From Mycobacterium sp. URHD0025 (lineage in GTDB: Bacteria; Actinomycetota; Actinomycetes; Mycobacteriales; Mycobacteriaceae), in the NCBI RefSeq assembly GCF_000426065.1, contig NZ_KE384491.1:310001-374000 (forward strand): a stretch of DNA of 64,000 nucleotides, in the 5' to 3' direction. Under the pieces are notes generated by a model. That model searched no databases and had not been told where the DNA came from. It saw nothing but the letters and a program-made list of their open reading frames with translations. Below, one piece after another: positions 26,847-34,568 of this stretch. The translations under genes and the position numbers were made by a program. Positions within the stretch are counted from its first letter, which is position 1, and each line of letters begins with the position of its first letter.

Positions 26847-27152
26847 TTACTCCGGCAACCGCAGCTCGGGCTTCTCGACCTCTTCGATGTTCACGTCCTT
26901 GAACGTGATCACCCGCACCTGCTTGACGAACCGGGCCGGGCGGTACATGTCCCAGACCCAGGCATCGGCGAGCCTCAACTCGAAGTACACCTCGCCCTCG
27001 GAGTTGCGCGGAATCAGCTCCACGCTGTTGGCCAGGTAGAACCGGCGCTCGGTCTCGACGACGTAGCTGAACTGCCCGACGATGTCCTTGTATTCGCGGT
27101 ACAGCGAGAGCTCCATCTCGGTTTCGTACTTCTCGAGATCCTCGGCGCTCAT
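26847..27152 (-). CDS. DUF2469-family protein
   Basis: Protein of 101 residues (SAEDLEKYETEMELSLYREY, VVETERRFYLANSVELIP, ELRLADAWVWDMYRPAR). It is a short acidic actinobacterial protein of unknown function that follows rnhB in mycobacteria. Its ATG overlaps the rnhB stop by four bases, so the two are coupled. Confidence 0.92.
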   Translation of the reverse strand: MSAEDLEKYETEMELSLYREYKDIVGQFSYVVETERRFYLANSVELIPRNSEGEVYFELRLADAWVWDMYRPARFVKQVRVITFKDVNIEEVEKPELRLPE

Positions 27153-28000
27153 CTGGTGTGCTGTCCTTCTCGTTGTGCTGATGCCTTGTCGCCCATCTTT
27201 GCGTACGCCTTTTCAGCATGCCGCATTGGTGCCATTTCCCGTCGCACTCCAGTTATCTCTGCGGCCCGCCGCACGTCCGTCATCTCTGTGGCACGCCGCA
27301 CGTCCGTCATCTCTGCGGCCCGCCGCACGTCCGTCATCTCTGCGGCCCGCCGCACGTTCACATACGAGTAGCGATGCTCCGCACACGGCCCCAACTCCGC
27401 CAACGCCGCGGAGTGCGCCGGGGTGCTGTAGCCCTTGTGCTCGGCGAACCCGTAGCCCGGATGGTCGCGTTCCATCTCGACCATCAGCCGGTCCCGGCTG
27501 ACCTTCGCCAGCACACTGGCCGCAGCGATGCAGGCAGCCGCGCCATCTCCACCGATCACCGGCAGAGACGGCACCGCCAGGCCAGGAACCCGGAACCCGT
27601 CGGACAGCACGTAACCGGGGCGTAGGGACAACCCCGCCACCGCACGCCGCATGCCTTCGATATTGGCGACGTGGACGCCGCGGCGGTCCACCTCATCGGA
27701 CGGAATGAACACCACGTGATACGCCAGGGCATACCGGCGGATCAGAGGGAACAACCGCTCGCGTTCGCGCTCACCGAGCTTCTTCGAATCATCGAGGGCG
27801 GCCAGGCTGTCCATTCGATTCGGGCCCAGCACGCAGGCTGCGACCACCAGCGGTCCCGCACAGGCTCCGCGTCCCACCTCGTCCACCCCGGCGACCGGGC
27901 CGAGACCGTTGCGATAGAGCGCGGATTCCAGGGTGCGCAGACCCGACGACCTTCGGATCACCGTTCGCGGCGGCCACGACGCCTTCACCACTGGCGGCAC
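27149..28000 (-). CDS. rnhB: Ribonuclease HII with a repeat-built C-terminal extension
   Basis: Protein of 283 residues. The catalytic core (about 1-215) has VAGVDEVGRGACAGPLVVAA with the Asp-Glu pair, LDDSKKL, YVLSDGFRVPGL, and ASVLAKVSRDRLM with another acidic ligand. It removes RNA from RNA-DNA hybrids and single ribonucleotides from DNA. After the core's normal end (EHRYSYVNV) the frame continues for about 67 residues made of four 9-residue repeats, RRAAEMTDV and variants, and a basic tail. This extension comes from a 27-bp tandem repeat and is not part of the usual enzyme. Confidence 0.93.
   Translation of the reverse strand: MPPVVKASWPPRTVIRRSSGLRTLESALYRNGLGPVAGVDEVGRGACAGPLVVAACVLGPNRMDSLAALDDSKKLGERERERLFPLIRRYALAYHVVFIPSDEVDRRGVHVANIEGMRRAVAGLSLRPGYVLSDGFRVPGLAVPSLPVIGGDGAAACIAAASVLAKVSRDRLMVEMERDHPGYGFAEHKGYSTPAHSAALAELGPCAEHRYSYVNVRRAAEMTDVRRAAEMTDVRRATEMTDVRRAAEITGVRREMAPMRHAEKAYAKMGDKASAQREGQHTR
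27245..27352. repeat. 27-bp tandem repeat, four units, inside rnhB
   Basis: Units at 27245, 27272, 27299 and 27326. Units 3 and 4 are identical, unit 2 has two changes, and unit 1 is more diverged. The period is a multiple of three, so the frame is kept and each unit encodes nine residues. Confidence 0.9.
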
Positions 28001-28010
28001 AGGGCAGCTC

Positions 28011-28889
28011 CTAAGAGTTGGTCTGCGGGTTCACGCCATTGATACCGCCCCAGCGGGACGGTGGCCAGGCGATGAACCGTGCCTTTCCGATTACATTCTC
28101 CACGGGAACGGTGCCGGCCATCGGATCGCCGGTGCACAACACACGTTCCCGTGCGTCGGGACGCGTGTCCTCGGTCAGATTGGTGCAGTGGAACCGCGAA
28201 TCGGCCGAGTGGGTTCGGTTGTCACCCAACACCCACAACCGGTCCTGCGGGACGGTGACGGGCCCGAACTCAGGGCCCAGGCACGGATAGATCCCCGGGT
28301 CGGCCATCATGGTCGCCGGATCCAGGTACGGCTCGTTCAGGCGCTTGCCGTCGACCGTCAGCCCGCTGTCAGCACGGCATTGCACCGTCTGACCACCCAC
28401 CGCGATCACCCGCTTGACCAGGTCATTCTCGTCCGGCGGCACAAACCCGACAAACGAGAGGGCATTCTGCACCCAGCGGATCGCGGTGTTGTCCGAGCGG
28501 ATCGACTTGTAGCCGACGTTCCACGACGGCGGGCCCTTGAACACCACCACATCGCCGGGCTCCGGCTTGGAGAACCGGTAGGTGACCTTGTCGACCATGA
28601 TGCGATCACCCACGCAGCCGGCACAGCCGTGCAGGGTGGGCTCCATGGATTCCGAGGGAATCAGGTAGGGCCGCGCGATGAACGTCAGCGTGACGTAGTA
28701 GAGCACCAGGGCGATGGCGGCCAGAATGGCGATCTCACGCGCCGTGGAGTGCTTGCGTTCGGGTGACTCGTCCGGCGCTTCACCGGTGGCAGACTCCGTC
28801 GCATCTGAAGCGGAGGCGGAATCTGAATCAGAGTCGGCTTCGAGGTTGCCCTCCGAGCGCGCGTCGGCAGAGTCGGTGGGTCCGGTCAC
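28011..28889 (-). CDS. lepB: Signal peptidase I
   Basis: Protein of about 292 residues. A Ser/Asp-rich cytoplasmic N-terminus (to about residue 65) precedes one membrane helix (IAILAAIALVLYYVTLTF). The catalytic Ser is in YLIPSESMEPTLHG and the catalytic Lys in NDLVKRVIAVGG. Box E is GDNRTHSADSR. It cleaves signal peptides outside the membrane. The mycobacterial Cys pair (CAGCVGD) is present. I chose GTG 28889 by comparison with the usual length of about 294; the longer frame runs into rplS. Confidence 0.93.
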   Translation of the reverse strand: MTGPTDSADARSEGNLEADSDSDSASASDATESATGEAPDESPERKHSTAREIAILAAIALVLYYVTLTFIARPYLIPSESMEPTLHGCAGCVGDRIMVDKVTYRFSKPEPGDVVVFKGPPSWNVGYKSIRSDNTAIRWVQNALSFVGFVPPDENDLVKRVIAVGGQTVQCRADSGLTVDGKRLNEPYLDPATMMADPGIYPCLGPEFGPVTVPQDRLWVLGDNRTHSADSRFHCTNLTEDTRPDARERVLCTGDPMAGTVPVENVIGKARFIAWPPSRWGGINGVNPQTNS

Positions 28890-28956
28890 AGGCACCACAG
28901 TAGCGAGCGTCGTGACCGGTCCCGCGACGAGAGCTTCGTCAGGCGGAGCAGCGGGC

Positions 28957-29298
28957 TCAGCGCTTTTCCTTGATCTTCGCCTTCTTGCCACGCAGTTCGC
29001 GCAGGTAGTAGAGCTTGGCGCGACGCACGTCACCGCGGGTCACGACATCGAGGTGATCGATGTTGGGCGAATGCACCGGGAAGGTCCGCTCGACGCCGAC
29101 GCCGTAGCTCTCCTTCCGCACGGTGAAGGTCTCGCGGATGCCGCCACCCTGGCGACGAATCACGACACCCTTGAAGACCTGGATGCGCTCCTTCGAGCCC
29201 TCGATCACCTTCACATGCACATTGACGGTGTCGCCGGGGCTGAAGGTCGGGATGTCGTCGCGCAGCGACGCCTGATCGACGAAGTCCAGCGTGTTCAT
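28957..29298 (-). CDS. rplS: 50S ribosomal protein L19
   Basis: Protein of 113 residues with the full L19 pattern: MNTLDFVDQASLRDDIP, GDTVNVHVKVIEG, RIQVFKGVVIRRQGGG, ETFTVRK, VERTFPVHSPNID and KLYYLRELRGKKAKI. L19 sits at the 30S-50S interface. The start at 29298 is the conserved one; residues further up the frame are leader. It is separated from trmD by the divergent lppW gene, as in other mycobacteria. Confidence 0.97.
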   Translation of the reverse strand: MNTLDFVDQASLRDDIPTFSPGDTVNVHVKVIEGSKERIQVFKGVVIRRQGGGIRETFTVRKESYGVGVERTFPVHSPNIDHLDVVTRGDVRRAKLYYLRELRGKKAKIKEKR

Positions 29299-29435
29299 CG
29301 GTGACACTTCCTTGTTGTTCGCGGCTCCGGATCTGCGCGGAACTCGTGCGCAGCCGAAGCTATTTTCGGGTGTATCGGGGTGTATCTCGCAGCGGAACGC
29401 GGACAAGCCGGCCCAGCCCTGCGCAGACAACTGCT

Positions 29436-29448
29436 CAATTGTGCCAGA
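29436..29448 (-). promoter_or_regulatory. Ribosomal-gene promoter-like element before rplS
   Basis: On the minus strand TCTGGCACAATTG, with CAGACA 12 bases further on the plus-strand left side. The same 13 bases occur before rpsP at almost the same distance from the start codon (about 140 bases). TGG-CACAAT could serve as an extended -10. Confidence 0.5.
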
Positions 29449-29567
29449 CGGGTCCCCATACCGTGAAATCCGGTGAGTCACGGCACCCATCCGCATCGAC
29501 TCCGGCAGCATACTTCGAGCACGACTAACGACGCGCGCCGCACGGCGAACAGTTAGGCTTCACCCAC

Positions 29568-29597
29568 CCGATGGGCCGGTCCCGCAGAGCCCATCGG
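29568..29597 (+). promoter_or_regulatory. Hairpin in the lppW leader
   Basis: CCGATGGGC and GCCCATCGG form a perfect 9-bp stem with a 12-base loop, ending 25 bases before the lppW ATG and just after a -10-like TAGGCT. It may stabilise the leader or attenuate transcription. Confidence 0.45.
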
Positions 29598-29622
29598 ATT
29601 TGTTGACGGTTCAAGGAGGACC

Positions 29623-30579
29623 ATGCCAGGGCGGCCGTCGAAGCGGATGATGGCGAGCGCGGTCAGCATGACAGCGGTGGTCGCCGCGGCCGTCGTAACC
29701 GTCGGTTGCGAAGCCCGGGTCTACGGAACTCCCCCGGTCGCCCCCGACGCACCTCAGCTGACCGTCGTCGTCCCCCAGGGCGGCATGGCTCCGCTGCCCG
29801 AGGCGTCGCCCGGTGAACCCGCCGCCAGCTTCACCGGGCTCGAAGACCGCACGCAACAAGCCACCGAGGACGCCGCCGACGCGGGCGCCGAGATCACCGT
29901 GCTGGTGCTCGACCGCAACACCGGCCAGCTGGTGTCAAACGGAAACGGGACGACCATCGCCATCGCGTCGGTGGTCAAGTTGTTCATCGCCGACGATCTG
30001 CTGCTACAGGAAGCGAAGGGCCAGACTGTCCTCAGTCCCGAGGACCGCAAGAACCTCGACGTCATGCTGCGGTCTTCCGACGACAGTGCCGCCGAGGTCT
30101 TCTGGAACCGCAGCGGCGGCAGCGCGATCATCAACCGGGTAACCGCCCGCTATGGCTTGAGCTCGACGCGGCCACCGAATGACGGCCGGTGGTGGAACAC
30201 CATCAGTACCGCCGCCGATCTGGTGCGCTACTACGACATGTTGATGAACGGCAGCGGCAGCCTGCCCGCCGAACAGGCCAACGTCATCCTGTCCAACCTG
30301 GCCCAGTCCACCCCGAACGCCATCGACGGCACGCAACCGGGCGGGATCTACCCCCAACGATTCGGCATCCCCGAAGGCCTCTACTCCGAACCGGTCGCGG
30401 TCAAACAGGGCTGGATGTGCTGTATCGGTTCGGACTGGATGCACCTGTCGACCGGCGTGATCGGGCCCGACCGTCGCTTCATCATGGTGATCGGCTCACT
30501 GCAGCCCACCAACGCCGCCACCGCACGCGACACCATCACCGACGCCGTCAAGACGATGTTCCCCGGCGGCCGGATCTAG
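29623..30579 (+). CDS. lppW: Lipoprotein LppW-like, beta-lactamase-fold
   Basis: Protein of 318 residues. A signal peptide ends at VVTVGC (Cys 29), so it is a lipoprotein. The remainder resembles serine beta-lactamases and D,D-peptidases: IASVVKLF (SxxK), SSDDSAAEVFW in the place of the SDN loop, and KQGWMCC where KTG is usual. The altered KTG motif suggests a non-hydrolytic or divergent role at the cell wall. AAGGAGG gives an excellent ribosome site. The position between rplS and trmD on the opposite strand matches M. tuberculosis lppW. Its last four bases overlap the convergent trmD gene. Confidence 0.85.
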   Translation: MPGRPSKRMMASAVSMTAVVAAAVVTVGCEARVYGTPPVAPDAPQLTVVVPQGGMAPLPEASPGEPAASFTGLEDRTQQATEDAADAGAEITVLVLDRNTGQLVSNGNGTTIAIASVVKLFIADDLLLQEAKGQTVLSPEDRKNLDVMLRSSDDSAAEVFWNRSGGSAIINRVTARYGLSSTRPPNDGRWWNTISTAADLVRYYDMLMNGSGSLPAEQANVILSNLAQSTPNAIDGTQPGGIYPQRFGIPEGLYSEPVAVKQGWMCCIGSDWMHLSTGVIGPDRRFIMVIGSLQPTNAATARDTITDAVKTMFPGGRI

Positions 30580-31259
30580 GATTCGTCGAGAAGATCCGGC
30601 CGGCGCTCGCGGGTGCGTTGCAACGATTGTTCATGACGCCAGGCCGCGACCTTGGCATGATCCCCGGACAGCAGCACATCGGGCACGTCGAGCCCACGCC
30701 AGCTCTGCGGACGGGTGTAGCTCGGCCCCTCAAGCAGGCCGTCAGAGTGCGAATCCTGTTGGTGCGATGCTGGATTGCCCAACACGTCGGGCATCAGCCG
30801 GACCACTGCCTCGATCATCACCAGGGCCGCGGATTCGCCGCCGTTGAGCACGTAATCGCCGATGGAAATCTCTTCGACCCGCATCCGGCGAGCGGCGTCC
30901 TCGACCACGCGCTGGTCAATCCCCTCGTACCGGCCGCAGGCGAACACCAGATGCGACTCGGTACTCCAACGCTCGGCCACGGCTTGGGTGAACGGTCGCC
31001 CCGCGGGAGTAGGTACAACCAGAAGTGTTTCTTCAGAACAGATTTCATCGAGCGCTTCGCCCCATACGGGCGCCTTCATGACCATTCCCGGACCGCCACC
31101 GTACGGCGAATCATCGACCGACCGGTGCACGTCACGGGTCCAGTTCCGCAGGTCGTGCACGGCCACGGAGAGGATTCCGGCCTCGATCGCCTTGCCCGGC
31201 AACGACTGCCGGATCGGATCGAGATAGGCCGGGAAGATCGTCAGGACATCAATGTGCAC
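30576..31259 (-). CDS. trmD: tRNA (guanine37-N1)-methyltransferase
   Basis: Protein of 227 residues with the SPOUT knot: DDSPYGGGPGMVMK, LVFACGRYEGIDQRV, and RVEEISIGDYVLNGGE for S-adenosylmethionine binding, then the C-terminal tRNA-binding domain (YTRPQSWRG, VLLSGDHAKVAAWR). It methylates G37 next to the anticodon and prevents frameshifting. It starts at GTG 31259, 11 bp after rimM, in the order rpsP-KH-rimM-trmD. Confidence 0.97.
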   Translation of the reverse strand: MHIDVLTIFPAYLDPIRQSLPGKAIEAGILSVAVHDLRNWTRDVHRSVDDSPYGGGPGMVMKAPVWGEALDEICSEETLLVVPTPAGRPFTQAVAERWSTESHLVFACGRYEGIDQRVVEDAARRMRVEEISIGDYVLNGGESAALVMIEAVVRLMPDVLGNPASHQQDSHSDGLLEGPSYTRPQSWRGLDVPDVLLSGDHAKVAAWRHEQSLQRTRERRPDLLDES

Positions 31260-31270
31260 AGTGCGGCCCG

Positions 31271-31798
31271 TCAGACCAGGTCCAGATTCAGCAGACCATC
31301 CGGAGGATCGATGACAACAGTGCCGGTGTCCCGTGACACCGAGGTGACGATGGCGCTCACGAACGGGACGAGTATCTCGCGGCCATCGGCGTCGGCCTTG
31401 ACCGACAACAGTTCTCCCGCCGCGGTGTGCAGTACCTCGCGGACCACCCCGACGGCGGTGCCGTCGACCGTGACGACCCGCAGCCCTTCGAGTTCATGGT
31501 CATAGAACTCGTCGGGATCGTCGATCGCAGGCAATTCGGCGGTGTCGACGACGAACACCGTGCCACGCAACGCGTCAGCCGCATTGCGGTCGGCGATGCC
31601 GGCCAGACGAATCAGCAACCGACCCGCGTGATCACGCACCGACTCAACCGAAAAATTACGCTCGGCCCCTCCCTTGGCGCGGCCACGAAGGGCCACGCCA
31701 GGGAAGAACCGGGCGTCGGGGTCGTCGGTGCGGATCTCGACGACAAGCTCGCCGGTAATGCCGTGAGCTTTGACAACCCGCCCGACAACCAGGTCCAT
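31271..31798 (-). CDS. rimM: 16S rRNA processing protein RimM
   Basis: Protein of 175 residues. The N-terminal RimM beta-barrel starts with MDLVVGRVVKAHGITGELVV. The PRC-barrel follows (EFYDHELEGLRVVTVDG, VREVLHTAAGELLSVKA, LVPFVSAIV). It assists 30S maturation and binds S19. The ATG at 31798 fits the family, and 10 bp separate it from the KH gene. Confidence 0.96.
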   Translation of the reverse strand: MDLVVGRVVKAHGITGELVVEIRTDDPDARFFPGVALRGRAKGGAERNFSVESVRDHAGRLLIRLAGIADRNAADALRGTVFVVDTAELPAIDDPDEFYDHELEGLRVVTVDGTAVGVVREVLHTAAGELLSVKADADGREILVPFVSAIVTSVSRDTGTVVIDPPDGLLNLDLV

Positions 31799-31808
31799 GA
31801 ATCCGACG

Positions 31809-32051
31809 CTACTGGTCGGTGTCCACCACGTCGACGCGAATACCGCGCCCACCGATGCCTGCGACCAGGGTCCGCAGCGCAGTGGCCGTGCGGCCGCCGC
31901 GCCCGATGACCTTGCCCAGATCATCGGGGTGCACATGCACCTCGACAGTCCGCCCACGGCGGCTGGTGACCATGTCGACACGTACGTCGTCGGGATTGTC
32001 CACGATGCCGCGGACCAGGTGCTCGACGGCGTCGACCACGACAGAACTCAC
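31809..32051 (-). CDS. KH-domain RNA-binding protein (KhpA-like)
   Basis: Protein of 80 residues: one KH domain with the GXXG loop in LGKVIGRGGRTATALR, preceded by EVHVHPDD. KhpA-type proteins bind RNA and in Gram-positive bacteria pair with KhpB to affect cell elongation and small RNAs. It begins at GTG 32051, eight bp after rpsP, inside the ribosomal operon. Confidence 0.93.
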   Translation of the reverse strand: MSSVVVDAVEHLVRGIVDNPDDVRVDMVTSRRGRTVEVHVHPDDLGKVIGRGGRTATALRTLVAGIGGRGIRVDVVDTDQ

Positions 32052-32059
32052 TGCGATGC

Positions 32060-32545
32060 TCAGCTCTCGCTTGCGGCTTCGTCGGCAGCGGCCGCGGGTG
32101 CCTCAGCTTCGCTGCCGGTCGCCTCGGTAGCGGCCTCGTCCTGCTGATCCTTCTTCGGCGCCTTCTTCTTCTTGGGCGTCACAGCCGCGGCACCGGCGCC
32201 GCTGTCGGCCTCGGCAAGCGCCGCGTTGAACAGGTCCAGCTTGGACGGCTTGGGCTCCTTGACCTTCAGCGTGCCCTCGGCGCCCGGCAGGCCTTTGAAC
32301 TTCTGCCAGTCACCGGTGATCTTCAGCAGGGCCAGAACCGGCTCGGTGGGCTGAGCACCGACACCCAGCCAGTACTGCGCGCGCTCCGAATCGATCTCGA
32401 TCAGGCTCGGCTCTTCCTTGGGGTGGTAACGGCCGATGACCTCGATGGCGCGACCTTCGCGGCGGGTGCGCGCGTCGGCGACAGCGATGCGGTACTGGGG
32501 ATTGCGGATCTTGCCAAGCCGGGTGAGCTTGATCTTGACAGCCAT
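32060..32545 (-). CDS. rpsP: 30S ribosomal protein S16 with an Ala/Glu/Lys-rich tail
   Basis: Protein of 161 residues. Residues 1-90 are S16 (AVKIKLTRLGKIRNPQYR, RREGRAIEVIGRYHP, QYWLGVGAQPTEPV). The tail of about 70 residues holds KKKKAPKK and an acidic Ala-rich end, as in other mycobacteria where S16 is also about 160 residues. The gene heads the rpsP-KH-rimM-trmD operon. Its leader of about 130 bases carries the element shared with rplS. Confidence 0.96.
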   Translation of the reverse strand: MAVKIKLTRLGKIRNPQYRIAVADARTRREGRAIEVIGRYHPKEEPSLIEIDSERAQYWLGVGAQPTEPVLALLKITGDWQKFKGLPGAEGTLKVKEPKPSKLDLFNAALAEADSGAGAAAVTPKKKKAPKKDQQDEAATEATGSEAEAPAAAADEAASES

Positions 32546-32673
32546 GGTTAAGCACTTCTCCTCGAATGTCACGCTGCAATTCGGCGATGCGGGCGGAATT
32601 GCCCGATCCGGTTTTGCCTTACGTGTGTGACCGCCGCGCAGCGCATTGAACGAGTCGCGCGGCAGACAGCCGC

Positions 32674-32686
32674 CAATTGTGCCAGA
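32674..32686 (-). promoter_or_regulatory. Ribosomal-gene promoter-like element before rpsP
   Basis: TCTGGCACAATTG on the minus strand, the same 13 bases as before rplS and followed at similar spacing by the complement of CAGACA. A looser copy, CCTGGCGCAATTTT, lies about 25 bases upstream (32704-32717). Confidence 0.5.
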
Positions 32687-32753
32687 GCAGGCAGTACGGA
32701 CCAAAATTGCGCCAGGCCGGAGGCGACTCAGACGACACGTCGCCGGGGGCGAC

Positions 32754-33203
32754 TCAGACGACCTTGTCGAAGCACTTGGTCTCGACACGGCGGCTCATCC
32801 GCCAACCGTCCGCGGTGCGGACGAACTCGTCCTCGTACCAGAGCCCGCAGAACAACACCTGTTGCTCCAGGCCGGGCAGCACCATCGGGTTGAAGCAGAT
32901 GGTGCGGGACGAGGCGGTGTCACCCGCCGGGTCGTATTCGATGCGGACATCGAAGTTGCCGAGCATGTGGGCGTAGGCCGGAAAGTTCGGCAAGACTTCG
33001 GCCAGCCAGGCCTTGACCTCCGGATAGTGACCGTCGATGCCGCCCATCGCCCGGTAGTCGATATAGGCGTCGGGGGTGAAGACCGCATCCAGGTCGTCGA
33101 ACAGTCGTCGGTCGATCGCCGTGGAGTAGTCGATCAACAACTGCTGGATCTCCAGGCGGTCCGAAATCTCTTCCAGGCTCAGCACCATTCGATTCAACAC
33201 CAC
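32754..33203 (-). CDS. SnoaL-like (NTF2-fold) domain protein
   Basis: Protein of 149 residues with the cone-shaped NTF2-like fold seen in SnoaL_4 proteins: EISDRLEIQQLLIDYSTAID, LDAVFTPDAYIDYRAMGG, AHMLGNFDVRIEYD and DGWRMSRRVETKCF. Family members are small hydratases, isomerases or dehydratases, often on steroids or polyketides. The Tyr and Asp of IDYSTAID and the His of YAHML are candidate catalytic residues. The start at GTG 33203 is uncertain because three start codons lie within five codons. Confidence 0.82.
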   Translation of the reverse strand: MVLNRMVLSLEEISDRLEIQQLLIDYSTAIDRRLFDDLDAVFTPDAYIDYRAMGGIDGHYPEVKAWLAEVLPNFPAYAHMLGNFDVRIEYDPAGDTASSRTICFNPMVLPGLEQQVLFCGLWYEDEFVRTADGWRMSRRVETKCFDKVV

Positions 33204-33256
33204 CGGCCCCGATTGCTCCTCGCGTGCGCCGACCCAGATTGCTCCTCACGTCCGCG

Positions 33257-34492
33257 TCAGGATTGCGGGCCCTCCGAAGGCGGCCAATGCTCCCCCGGCG
33301 AGGCGTCGCCCGGCTCGGTGTAGTCGCCGCGGGACAGCGGCACCCACTGCTCACTGGGCGCCGGCTGTTTCGAGGACGGGAAATCACGCAGCGCACCGGT
33401 CGGGCTGGAATCCCACGCCTCGAACGTCAACGGGGTCTGCAGCCAGGCATTCAGCAGTAGATAGGTGGCCTCCAGCGAGTCCAGGTGGGTCCGTTCCCAG
33501 CCGTGGCTGCCGTCCAGACCGAACCCCACCAACGCCGCCCGCGTACCTGCGCCCGCCTCGATGGCGGCTGCCGCGTCGGACCGGTAGTAACGGAACACGT
33601 CACGCGCGAACGGGATGCCCTGTCCCTTGGCCAGGCGGCAGAGCTTGCGGGTCAGGTGATAGTCGAACGGGCCGTGCAGATCGGCCATCGGGATCGTCAC
33701 ACCGTGCTCGATCGAGTGCTGCCCGGGGGCGCAGACCGCGTTGTCCACCGAGACCAACTCGGCCACATCCGGCGGAAGGCCGTGACTGGCGCCGTGCCCC
33801 ACCTCCTCGGTGATGGTCACCATGAGAGTCGCGCGGTGCGGCAGCACGATCTTCTGCTCGGCGATGGACTTGGCCAGGGCCAACGCGACCGCCACCCCCG
33901 CTTTCCCGTCGAGATGCCGGGAAACCACGAATCCGTCCTCGGTCAGTTCCGGGCTGGCGATCAGCGCGACGAAGTCGCCCACGTTGAGACCCAGACGCTC
34001 CAGATCCGCACGCGTCGACACGTTGCGGTCCACCCGGACCTCGACGTGGTCCCAGTCGGTGGGCTGGGTGTCGATCTCGTCGCCGTAGGCGTGGCCGCTG
34101 GCCTTGAGCGGCATGATCGTGCCCGTGAAGAACTCGTCGGGGTCGTCGGAGAAGATCCGCACCCGGGCGCCCGCAGCGAACCGCGCGGAGAACGTCCCGA
34201 CCGGGACCAATTCGAGACGGCCGTTGTCCTTCAGATTCCGGACCATGCATCCGATGGTGTCGGAGTGCACCACCAGCGCCCGGTCGATGGTGGCCGACTC
34301 ACCTGGCAGCTCGGCGGTCAACGCGCCGCGCCGGGTCAACGTGAACGGCACGCCGACATCGTTGAGTATGTCGCCGATCAACTGCATCACCGCGTCGGTG
34401 CGTCCCGACGGGCTCGGCGTCTGCAGCAACGCCAGCAAGGTGTCGACCATCCACTTGCGTTCCGCCTCGGGCATGGTGGCGGGTTCTGCCAC
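33257..34492 (-). CDS. M42-family peptidase/hydrolase
   Basis: Protein of 411 residues. Metal-site segments are VVHSDTIG, SRHLDGKAGVA (bridging Asp), TITEEVGHGAS (catalytic Glu pair) and VSVDNA, with a distal His in DGSHGWERTHLDS. M42 enzymes are cobalt or zinc aminopeptidases or glucanases. The insert and the HGPFDYHLTRKLCRLAK stretch resemble the M42 hydrolase tied to N-acetylglutaminylglutamine amide osmoprotectant loci, but the partner synthase genes are absent here. GTG 34492 is chosen for the GGGGAG seven bases upstream. A Pro/Ser-rich tail of about 45 residues ends the protein. Confidence 0.85.
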   Translation of the reverse strand: MAEPATMPEAERKWMVDTLLALLQTPSPSGRTDAVMQLIGDILNDVGVPFTLTRRGALTAELPGESATIDRALVVHSDTIGCMVRNLKDNGRLELVPVGTFSARFAAGARVRIFSDDPDEFFTGTIMPLKASGHAYGDEIDTQPTDWDHVEVRVDRNVSTRADLERLGLNVGDFVALIASPELTEDGFVVSRHLDGKAGVAVALALAKSIAEQKIVLPHRATLMVTITEEVGHGASHGLPPDVAELVSVDNAVCAPGQHSIEHGVTIPMADLHGPFDYHLTRKLCRLAKGQGIPFARDVFRYYRSDAAAAIEAGAGTRAALVGFGLDGSHGWERTHLDSLEATYLLLNAWLQTPLTFEAWDSSPTGALRDFPSSKQPAPSEQWVPLSRGDYTEPGDASPGEHWPPSEGPQS

Positions 34493-34568
34493 GGTGTCTC
34501 CCCTCGAATTCGTCGAATCTTCGTGCGCGCCTATGCGCGAGTACGTGCACGCTTTAGGGTCAGTGCAC

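Larger units (their letters stand above)
29299..29622. other. Divergent promoter region between rplS and lppW
   Basis: These 324 bases hold no gene. They contain the promoter-like element shared with rpsP at 29436 and, on the other side, a -10-like TAGGCT at 29554 and a hairpin in the lppW leader. The rplS leader would be about 130 bases long, long enough for regulation by structure. Confidence 0.55.

Noticed and set aside
26709..27371. 220-codon plus-strand frame with repeated ARRTSVISA
   Set aside because: It is the antisense of the rnhB tandem repeat and DUF2469; the repeat explains the pattern.
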